Shown here one piece after another: positions 1-4,398 of a stretch of DNA of 5,821 nucleotides. Under the pieces are notes generated by a model, which worked only from the letters and a program-made list of their open reading frames with translations, was not told where the DNA came from and made no database searches. The translations under genes and the position numbers were made by a program. This stretch comes from Mageeibacillus sp. UBA3708. Its GTDB lineage: Bacteria > Bacillota > Clostridia > Saccharofermentanales > Saccharofermentanaceae. Each line of letters starts with the position of its first letter. The first letter of the stretch is position 1. The stretch is taken from the NCBI GenBank assembly GCA_002371375.1, contig DFIB01000052.1, forward strand, positions 1-5,821, read 5' to 3'.

Positions 1-82
1 CGCCCGCCCGGTCTGTCTCGTAAATCTTTGCCGCTTTGGAGAATTCGGCAATGGACAGTTCTTTATATTCCTTGTCAGTCAT
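1..82 (-). CDS. N-terminus of a probable class I SAM-dependent methyltransferase (cut by window edge)
   Basis: Only the first 27 codons are visible; the rest lies beyond the left edge. The start is the ATG at 82-80, because an in-frame TAA at 91-89 excludes anything longer. The N-terminus begins MTDKEYKELSIAEFSKAA and continues with KIYETDRAG. This resembles the leader helix of a group of Firmicute class I methyltransferases; that match is from memory of the family. The SAM-binding glycine motif would come later and is not in the window, so the assignment is tentative. The best purine run, GGGAG at 100-96, lies 13 nt from the ATG, which is unusually far. The gene follows the HMA protein gene by 36 nt on the same strand with no terminator between them, so it is probably the last visible gene of that operon. 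The substrate cannot be guessed. Confidence 0.55.
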   Translation of the reverse strand, partial: MTDKEYKELSIAEFSKAAKIYETDRAG

Positions 83-83
83 T

Positions 84-104
84 TTACTTTACTATCTCCC
101 ACAT
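84..104 (-). other. Possible six-codon leader ORF ahead of the methyltransferase
   Basis: Between the HMA gene and the methyltransferase start sits ATG (104-102) followed by five codons and TAA (86-84), encoding MWEIVK. The TAA ends one base before the methyltransferase ATG. An AGAGGAG sequence precedes the small ORF, but only 2 nt from its ATG, which is short for efficient initiation. If translated, it could couple translation of the methyltransferase, whose own ribosome site is poorly spaced. Chance occurrence of so short an ORF is quite likely. Confidence 0.15.
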
Positions 105-118
105 AACTCCTCTTTGCC

Positions 119-493
119 TTATGTTATTGATCTAATTCGAAGCATTGTGTATCCTGCAGCGGAGATGATCTTTCTGCAGGTATCCTCATCTGCAGGACTC
201 TTGCATCTGAGCTCTACGGTCTTACGACCGATATCAGCTGTGGCCCACATCCCGTCCTGCCTGTTAAACCCGTTCTCAACGCGCCTTGCACAGTTGGCGC
301 AGTGCATGCCGTCAACGCTCAATTCGTATACATACGGGTAATTCTTTTTGTTCCTGTCGGCAACCCGTACCTTTTTTGGGGCAGGGTCATGTTCGCCGCA
401 GCAAGATGAGCCGTGACGGATCCTTCTGACCGTCCCGTAGACCGCCAGGCCTATTACCAGTATCAAGACTGCGTAAATTATCACACTTCCCAT
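119..493 (-). CDS. Membrane-anchored heavy-metal-associated (HMA) domain protein
   Basis: A 124-residue protein. The start is the ATG at 493-491, preceded by AAGGAGG at good spacing; an upstream in-frame ATG at 532 would add 13 residues but would place this ribosome site inside the gene. Residues 3-22 form one hydrophobic helix, followed by a basic stretch (RRIRHG) and a Cys pair at C31-C32, then a polar linker. Residues about 54-121 match an HMA fold: GMHCANC at 62-68 supplies the metal-binding cysteines C65 and C68, and the domain ends with an AAGYT segment at 112-116. HMA domains bind Cu(I) or other soft metals in chaperones and P-type ATPases. Here the domain is tethered to the membrane by itself, probably facing the cytoplasm because of the basic residues after the helix. 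The single helix followed by Cys-Cys recalls FeoB-associated Cys-rich proteins. C97 and C106 are extra cysteines. The metal and partner are unknown. The gene lies 55 nt downstream of the four-helix protein gene, likely in one operon. Confidence 0.85.
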   Translation of the reverse strand: MGSVIIYAVLILVIGLAVYGTVRRIRHGSSCCGEHDPAPKKVRVADRNKKNYPYVYELSVDGMHCANCARRVENGFNRQDGMWATADIGRKTVELRCKSPADEDTCRKIISAAGYTMLRIRSIT

Positions 494-548
494 AGTTTCC
501 TCCTTGTTAGCCAAGACCAACATCGCGCTCAAAATTTTTATCCGTCAT

Positions 549-1040
549 CTAGCCCCTCTTGAGAATGAATGACAGCAATGCCGCACCCGCAAGATATACA
601 AGGGTATGGATCACATGGGACACCTTGTTATATCCGAACATGTGGCGCCCGATCACAGCCCTTGTCTCAGGGTAGTAACGGGGAAAGAATCCTGAGTTGC
701 ACAGCAGGACCCAATCGAAAAAGATGACATCATACGCCTTGAGCAGTATCACCATCAGACCGAACCTCAGAAAGAACTGCCAGAATCCAAAGCCGTTATT
801 GATGCCGTCCCACGCACCTGCGATTACCGCTCCGATATTCATCGCGACCGCAACGAATGCAAGGACGAAGCCTGTTACATGCTGTCCTTTGAATCGTTCC
901 GGCTTAGGTGTGATGATTGCCAGGATATCTTTGTGGGCAGAGGAGAAGAAGCGCTTGTCCTGGATAAATGCAACGCCTGACCAGAGCATGAGAAAAAGCC
1001 CGGCCATGGTTATTACAGACAGTATCAATGTCAGGATCAA
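549..1040 (-). CDS. Four-helix membrane protein of unknown function (TTG start)
   Basis: A 163-residue hydrophobic protein that I cannot assign to a named family. Likely membrane segments are at about residues 3-26, 54-75, 88-107 and 143-160. Between the third and fourth lies a striking aromatic segment, FFDWVLLC at 107-114, then FFPRYYPE at 118-125, and HMFGYNKVSH at 133-142. Such Asp/Cys/His/Tyr-rich motifs next to membranes often mark a conserved functional site, but no activity can be named. The start is taken as TTG at 1040-1038, because GGAGGAGG (1058-1051) lies 10 nt upstream and no in-frame ATG, GTG or TTG fits better. The next Met, residue 12, has no ribosome site and would cut the first helix. 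The gene is first in a probable operon with the HMA protein and methyltransferase, driven from the promoter at 1118-1090. Co-transcription with an HMA protein suggests, without proving, a role in metal or redox handling. Confidence 0.8.
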   Translation of the reverse strand: MILTLILSVITMAGLFLMLWSGVAFIQDKRFFSSAHKDILAIITPKPERFKGQHVTGFVLAFVAVAMNIGAVIAGAWDGINNGFGFWQFFLRFGLMVILLKAYDVIFFDWVLLCNSGFFPRYYPETRAVIGRHMFGYNKVSHVIHTLVYLAGAALLSFILKRG

Positions 1041-1064
1041 ATGCGTTTTGCCTCCTCCGGATTG

Positions 1065-1084
1065 CTGTTAGTCTCAGCTAACAG
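1065..1084. repeat. Perfect inverted repeat at the predicted start of the left operon transcript
   Basis: CTGTTAG (1065-1071) and CTAACAG (1078-1084) are exact reverse complements separated by 6 nt. The predicted transcription start of the minus-strand operon is near 1083, so the repeat covers about +1 to +20. It could be a repressor operator, or a 5' stem-loop in the mRNA lying just before the GGAGGAGG ribosome site. There is no recognisable CopY, CsoR or Fur consensus. Confidence 0.45.
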
Positions 1085-1089
1085 AGGAG

Positions 1090-1118
1090 ATTTTATCACC
1101 ATGTCCCGTTCTTTTCAA
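1090..1118 (-). promoter_or_regulatory. Predicted sigma-70-type promoter of the four-helix/HMA/methyltransferase operon
   Basis: On the minus strand, TTGAAA (1118-1113) is followed after exactly 17 nt by TAAAAT (1095-1090). Each box differs from consensus by one base. The predicted start is near 1083, giving a leader of about 43 nt before the TTG codon at 1040. Position and orientation fit the first gene of the left operon. Confidence 0.6.
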
Positions 1119-1149
1119 TATTGGAAAAGATTTATGGGTCAAAAAACGA

Positions 1150-1155
1150 TATAAT
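1150..1155 (+). promoter_or_regulatory. Predicted -10 box of the TRIC-family gene
   Basis: A consensus TATAAT lies 31 nt before the chosen ATG, giving a predicted leader of about 25 nt. No good -35 box is present at 16-18 nt; TTGGAA at 1121-1126 is 23 nt away. Expression may be weak or need an activator. Confidence 0.4.
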
Positions 1156-1186
1156 GTTCATATTATTCAGAGTTACGAGGAACGAA

Positions 1187-1807
1187 ATGCTTATCCTGTT
1201 TATATTGGAGATCATCGGGACGATCGCTTTCGCGGTGTCCGGGGCGCTGGTCGGCATACAGAAGAAGATGGACATCTTCGGTGTCTGTGTGCTTGGACTT
1301 ACGACCGCCGTGGGAGGGGGGATATTGAGAGACCTCATCCTCAACATCACTCCGCCTGATGCGTTCAAGAACCCGGCGTTCGCAGGGACGGCCGTGCTCG
1401 TCAGCATAATCATGTTCATCCCCTCGGTCAGGAGACTCCTCGCAAAGACAGGAAGGATCTACGATTCCCTGCTGCTTGTAATGGATTCGATCGGACTCGG
1501 ACTCTTTACGGTTGCAGGTGTTCAGGCGGCATATTCTTCGACGGCTGAAGTGAACATCTTCCTTATTACTTTCGTCGGTGTGCTGACCGGTGTCGGAGGG
1601 GGACTGATGAGGGATACGTTCGCCGGGAATACTCCGTATATCTTCGTTAAGCACTTCTATGCGTGTGCGTCCATTATCGGCGCCCTTGTGTGCGCGCTGG
1701 CGTGGCAGTATCTGGGATCCGTTATCTCGATGATCGCAGGGGCTTCAATCACTGTTATATTAAGGCTCCTTGCAGCACGATTCAGATGGGAATTACCGAA
1801 GGCTTGA
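1187..1807 (+). CDS. TRIC / UPF0126 family membrane channel (YicG-like)
   Basis: A 206-residue membrane protein made of two homologous halves of three helices each plus a last helix, the normal layout and length for bacterial UPF0126/TRIC proteins. The diagnostic glycine motif occurs twice in equivalent places: VGGGILRD (42-49) and VGGGLMRD (136-143), 94 residues apart. SGAL at 18-21 and MDSIGLG at 99-105 also fit the family. Structures of prokaryotic TRIC proteins show trimers with a pore in each subunit, conducting K+ or Na+. The Pfam family is also named for a reported glycine transporter, so the substrate here is undecided. The start is the ATG at 1187, preceded by GAGGAA at suitable spacing; a TTG at 1121 in the same frame would add 22 residues with no ribosome site and would include the -10 box. 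It appears to be a single-gene transcript, divergent from the left operon and ending in the palindrome at 1816-1860. Confidence 0.93.
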   Translation: MLILFILEIIGTIAFAVSGALVGIQKKMDIFGVCVLGLTTAVGGGILRDLILNITPPDAFKNPAFAGTAVLVSIIMFIPSVRRLLAKTGRIYDSLLLVMDSIGLGLFTVAGVQAAYSSTAEVNIFLITFVGVLTGVGGGLMRDTFAGNTPYIFVKHFYACASIIGALVCALAWQYLGSVISMIAGASITVILRLLAARFRWELPKA

Positions 1808-1812
1808 AGCGG

Positions 1813-1860
1813 ATTGACGCCTAATATTGACGCCTGCGGCGTCACAGCGTGGCGTTCTTT
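1813..1860 (+). terminator. Nested palindrome, probable terminator of the TRIC-family gene
   Basis: The sequence starts 5 nt after the stop codon. The inner hairpin pairs 1828-1834 with 1838-1844 (TGACGCC / GGCGTCA) around a 3-nt loop. An outer stem pairs GACGCC (1816-1821) with GGCGTT (1851-1856, one G-U pair) and is followed by CTTT. ATTGACGCC is repeated exactly at 1813-1821 and 1826-1834, so either copy could pair with either downstream arm. The U-tract is modest, so efficiency is uncertain. On the minus strand no T-run follows, so it is less convincing as a terminator for the gene ending at 1877. Confidence 0.5.
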
Positions 1861-1876
1861 GGATATATTTTCCGGA

Positions 1877-2455
1877 TTACCGTAAAGTTCCCTTATCATT
1901 ATACGGAGGGGCGATGATCTCCCTTCCGCAGTAGGGACAGTTGCCTCTTGTATTTGCTCTTATCTTCAGGCTCGCTGCACACCCGGGACAGTAAACGCCG
2001 AGAAACGGTCTGTTCTCAGGGATCCCTGCCGTCTGCATTGAAGGCTTCCCGATCTTATCCGACAGCAGAAAAGCCTTGTCAGCCGCATTGTAATTAACGT
2101 TGATCAGGAACCCTTTCCTGATAAGATACTGAGCCTTCCGGATGAGCTTATATTCAGGCGTTCCCGTCTCCTTGGCCAGCTCCGCTGCCGGAACATAACC
2201 ATCCTCATCCGCCATGAAGAGCTTGTCCAGCCTGATGGCCATTCCGATCTGGCCGAACTTGACGAAGTACATTACGATCAGAAATATGCTTATCGCTGCG
2301 ATGGACAGAAACATGGTGATCATGGGGACCGGATCGTCGAACGGTCCCCCGTCGAAAGTAACCCCGAGAGACACAACGGCTCCAAGCACTGCAGGGACCA
2401 TGACAGCAGACCATATACCAAGGGTTATGTATATCTTAGTGTTATTTTTGTACAT
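1877..2455 (-). CDS. Membrane protein with winged-helix-like region and C-terminal zinc ribbon (paralog 2)
   Basis: A 192-residue protein without a recognised name. Two hydrophobic helices, about 9-32 and 45-66, are joined by an acidic, Gly/Pro-containing loop (DGGPFDDP at 35-42). Residues about 74-135 look like a winged-helix or similar helical domain: a Leu-rich helix, DEDGYVP at 83-89, ELAKETG at 92-98, then a helix ending in IRKGFLINV at 112-120. The C-terminus is a zinc ribbon with CPGC at 156-159 and CPYCG at 173-177. The layout, and the order of motifs, matches the gene immediately upstream, so the two are tandem paralogs. The ATG at 2455-2453 has GGAGGA 5 nt upstream, inside the end of the preceding gene. 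The two genes overlap by 14 nt, so translation is probably coupled. The soluble part is presumably cytoplasmic. A role in protein or nucleic-acid contacts is possible, but no function is claimed. Confidence 0.8.
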   Translation of the reverse strand: MYKNNTKIYITLGIWSAVMVPAVLGAVVSLGVTFDGGPFDDPVPMITMFLSIAAISIFLIVMYFVKFGQIGMAIRLDKLFMADEDGYVPAAELAKETGTPEYKLIRKAQYLIRKGFLINVNYNAADKAFLLSDKIGKPSMQTAGIPENRPFLGVYCPGCAASLKIRANTRGNCPYCGREIIAPPYNDKGTLR

Positions 2456-2993
2456 TCTGATCCTCCGCCAGTCTCATAAACGTTCCGCAGTGGTGACATC
2501 TGCCTCCGCCGCCCTTGCGGATGCTGACTACAGCGCCGCAGGAAGGGCAGGATACCGTGACAAATTCCGTCTCGCCTGACAGGAGATCAACCCTACAAGC
2601 TTCCCTTCCCAGGGTGACATTTACCATGTATCCGTGATCTATGAACCACACAAGGTCTTTGATAACGTTAGGGACTTTGAAGCCTGTCATTGACGCGATG
2701 CTGTCGTAGGTGATGATGCCGTCGTGATCTTCCTCCAGTAGGGAGTTATAGATGCGGCATCTGGATACTCTCCTCAACGCCATGATGCGCCAGAAGATGA
2801 CCGCAGCACATCCCGAAGCGATCATGAGAAAGAATGCAAAGATCATCAGTGCTGCCACGCGGTTCATTCCGAGCCTGTTGCTGAAAGGAGCGCTCATGAA
2901 CAGGATATTGATAAATGTCATCAGACCGCACCCGCCGATGATAAATCCGTTTACTGCCTTCGAAGCTACTATCTTCCCATGGTTAAGATACAT
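2442..2993 (-). CDS. Membrane protein with winged-helix-like region and C-terminal zinc ribbon (paralog 1)
   Basis: A 183-residue protein, first of the tandem pair. Hydrophobic helices lie at about 13-34 and 46-68, and a basic stretch (RRVSRCR at 74-80) follows, placing the remainder in the cytoplasm. Residues about 79-138 parallel the paralog: an IYNSLLEEDHDGIIT helix-turn segment at 81-95, SIASMTGF at 98-105, and a helix leading to FIDHGYMVNV at 117-126. The zinc ribbon has CPSCG at 149-153 and CHHCG at 166-170, separated by a Gly-rich turn. The ATG at 2993-2991 follows AGGAGGG at about 8 nt. The pattern 'D-x-D/H-D-G-hydrophobic ... A-x-x-G ... G-hydrophobic-hydrophobic-x-N-V' is shared with the neighbour, supporting common ancestry although overall identity looks low. 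It is divergent from the TetR gene and shares its promoter region. The biochemical role is unknown. Confidence 0.82.
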   Translation of the reverse strand: MYLNHGKIVASKAVNGFIIGGCGLMTFINILFMSAPFSNRLGMNRVAALMIFAFFLMIASGCAAVIFWRIMALRRVSRCRIYNSLLEEDHDGIITYDSIASMTGFKVPNVIKDLVWFIDHGYMVNVTLGREACRVDLLSGETEFVTVSCPSCGAVVSIRKGGGGRCHHCGTFMRLAEDQNVQK

Positions 2994-3018
2994 GATCCAT
3001 CCCTCCTCACAGTAATTG

Positions 3019-3024
3019 ATTATA
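3019..3024 (-). promoter_or_regulatory. Possible -10 box for the zinc-ribbon gene pair
   Basis: TATAAT on the minus strand (3024-3019) lies 25 nt upstream of the ATG of paralog 1, a sensible distance. No good -35 hexamer is found 16-18 nt further up. The region is A+T-rich, so a TATAAT can arise by chance. Confidence 0.35.
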
Positions 3025-3030
3025 CATCAC

Positions 3031-3059
3031 TTTACAATCTCCGCCATCATGCATATAAT
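3031..3059 (+). promoter_or_regulatory. Predicted promoter of the TetR-CPBP operon
   Basis: TTTACA (3031-3036) and TATAAT (3054-3059) are separated by exactly 17 nt. The -35 box has one mismatch to consensus and the -10 box is perfect. The predicted transcription start near 3066 gives a leader of about 44 nt containing the inverted repeat and the AAGGAG ribosome site. It lies close to the candidate -10 box for the divergent gene pair, so the two promoters may interfere. Confidence 0.65.
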
Positions 3060-3068
3060 ATAACGATA

Positions 3069-3092
3069 ATTATATAAACACATTTATATAAT
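3069..3092. promoter_or_regulatory. Candidate TetR-family operator
   Basis: A perfect inverted repeat, ATTATATAAA (3069-3078) and TTTATATAAT (3083-3092), is separated by CACA. It begins just after the predicted tetR transcription start and ends 3 nt before the ribosome site (AAGGAG at 3096-3101). TetR-family repressors typically bind such palindromes next to their own gene and block transcription. A site here could also reach the divergent zinc-ribbon promoter, roughly 45 bp away. A+T-rich palindromes arise by chance more easily than mixed ones, but ten exact pairs make this notable. Confidence 0.55.
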
Positions 3093-3109
3093 CTGAAGGA
3101 GATTACCTG

Positions 3110-3679
3110 ATGGCACGCAAAACAACCATAACAAAGGACATGATCCTTGGATCAGCATTGACTATGGTCATAAGGGACGGATATCAGTCCGTAAACGTTA
3201 AGACCCTGGCAGCTGAGATAGGATGTTCGACACAGCCGATCGTATGGCATTTCGAGAATATGGAAGGGTTCAGGACAGAGCTCTATGGATATGCACGGGA
3301 ATATGCAGGCAGGAGCATCAGGCAGGCATCAGATCCTTCAGGTATCTTCGAAGCGATGGGGAGATCTTATATCAGGATGGCAGTAAGGGAACCTAATCTC
3401 TTCAAGTTCCTGTACCTTGGACAGACCCCGGTCAGCAAGCCTTATAGCCTTAAGGACCTGACAACGGGCAGACAGCAGAAGGCGATGATCAGGGGCATCG
3501 CAGAGCAGACCGGGCTTACGGAAGAACAGGCTGCAAGGTGCATTAAGGATACGGTGATATATTCGCACGGGCTGGCAACAATGGTCGCCACGGGCGTTTT
3601 CAAGGCATCGGAGAAGTCTCTTATGGCCATGGTCATGAGAGCGTCCGAAGGGTTCGTTAAGATCGCGGGAGGAGAGTGA
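3110..3679 (+). CDS. TetR/AcrR-family transcriptional regulator
   Basis: A 189-residue protein of the usual TetR length. The N-terminal DNA-binding domain is clear: helix 1 around 8-23 (TKDMILGSALTMVIRDG), helix 2 and turn VKTLAAEIGCS at 30-40, and recognition helix TQPIVWHF at 41-48, followed by the NMEGFRTEL segment equivalent to the family's 'K-E-x-L' stretch. The 'GCSTQPI' form, instead of the common 'GVSxGTLY', is seen in a group of Clostridia regulators (family recollection). The rest, about 60-185, is helical and would form the ligand pocket and dimer interface; EPNLFKFLYL at 92-101 matches the usual C-terminal helix. The ligand is unknown. The ATG at 3110 follows AAGGAG by 8 nt. The stop overlaps the preceding base context of the CPBP gene, whose ATG is 2 nt later. 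The upstream palindrome at 3069-3092 suggests autorepression, with the CPBP protein as co-regulated target. Confidence 0.93.
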   Translation: MARKTTITKDMILGSALTMVIRDGYQSVNVKTLAAEIGCSTQPIVWHFENMEGFRTELYGYAREYAGRSIRQASDPSGIFEAMGRSYIRMAVREPNLFKFLYLGQTPVSKPYSLKDLTTGRQQKAMIRGIAEQTGLTEEQAARCIKDTVIYSHGLATMVATGVFKASEKSLMAMVMRASEGFVKIAGGE

Positions 3680-3681
3680 AG

Positions 3682-4398
3682 ATGAGGAAGATATTTCCAT
3701 GCCTGCTGCCGGTGCGTTCGATCATGTTCATACTGATCTTCACCGCCGGAGCGGCAATAACAAAAAGCAGCGTGAGTGACATAAGCAACTGGTGGTCGAT
3801 CGTTGCGACTGCCGCTAACCTGATAACGATCGCAATCCTCATACTGACGGCAAGAGCTAATAACATGACTTTTGCCGAACTCATCAACTACAAAAAAGGG
3901 AAGACGAAGATCAGGCAGATCGTTATCATGACAGTCGTGATACTCTCCATCGGCATGGGGTTCATGTATGTGGCGGGATTCATCTGCTACGGTATCTTCC
4001 CGTACATGGCACCGATGATGTGCGAACCGGTAAACAAATATCTTGCATTCATCAATCTCATATTGCTGCCTGTGACAACGGCATTTGCAGAAGATGGGTT
4101 GTATCTGGGAGCAGGTGTTGGTCAGATCAGGAACAAATATCTTGCAGTCATCGTGCCTGCGGTATTCTTTGCGCTGCAGCACTGCTTCATTCCGGTATTG
4201 TGGGACGCGAAGTACATGCTCTACAGGTTCCTGTCATTCCTGCCGCTGACATTGATACTGTGCGCGTATTATCACAGGAAGAGGGATCCGCTTCCGGTCA
4301 TGGTGGGACATGCATTCATAGATCTTGCAACAGGTGTCCTGATCCTTATTATGTCAGTTGATCCGGGATATTATGAGAAGATGCTGGAGATGAGCTGA
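3682..4398 (+). CDS. CPBP family (CAAX protease/Abi-like) intramembrane metalloprotease homolog, altered first motif
   Basis: A 238-residue protein with several membrane helices (about 13-27, 40-57, 80-104, 120-136, 154-166, 184-197 and 212-225). Three motif positions of the CPBP family are recognisable: A136-E137-D138 followed by GLYLG, F163-ALQ-H167 (FxxxH), and H210-AFI-D214 (HxxxN/D). Active members such as Rce1 use a Glu-Glu-x-x-x-Arg first motif with two histidines. Here the second Glu is Asp and the Arg position is Leu, so catalysis is uncertain although E137, H167 and H210 remain. Bacterial relatives act in bacteriocin self-immunity, prenyl-protein processing or membrane stress, or are uncharacterised. 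The ATG at 3682 is preferred, since AGGAG at 3670-3674 lies 7 nt upstream. A GTG at 3676 is in frame but too close to that site. The gene is translationally linked to tetR (2-nt gap) and ends exactly against the convergent cyclase gene. Confidence 0.82.
   Translation: MRKIFPCLLPVRSIMFILIFTAGAAITKSSVSDISNWWSIVATAANLITIAILILTARANNMTFAELINYKKGKTKIRQIVIMTVVILSIGMGFMYVAGFICYGIFPYMAPMMCEPVNKYLAFINLILLPVTTAFAEDGLYLGAGVGQIRNKYLAVIVPAVFFALQHCFIPVLWDAKYMLYRFLSFLPLTLILCAYYHRKRDPLPVMVGHAFIDLATGVLILIMSVDPGYYEKMLEMS

Noticed and set aside
697..1071. 124-codon plus-strand open frame
   Set aside because: Antisense to the four-helix protein gene, no domain, and it would run into the divergent promoter region.
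1121..1186. Longer TTG start for the TRIC-family gene
   Set aside because: It would add 22 residues with no ribosome site and include the TATAAT box; ATG 1187 has a good ribosome site and starts directly with the first helix.
1163..1654. 163-codon minus-strand open frame
   Set aside because: Lies antisense within the TRIC-family gene. The product is very charged (many Arg, Asp, Glu), typical of a shadow of a hydrophobic gene.
1657..1899. 80-codon minus-strand open frame overlapping the TRIC gene end
   Set aside because: Crosses the end of the TRIC gene, the palindrome and the end of the zinc-ribbon gene; no family features.
3338..3700. 120-codon minus-strand open frame inside tetR
   Set aside because: Antisense shadow of the TetR gene with no ribosome site or recognisable motif.
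3442..4182. 246-codon minus-strand open frame across the tetR/CPBP boundary
   Set aside because: Antisense to two well-supported genes. Its translation is His/Cys/Asp-rich low-quality sequence without a domain, and it has no convincing ribosome site.
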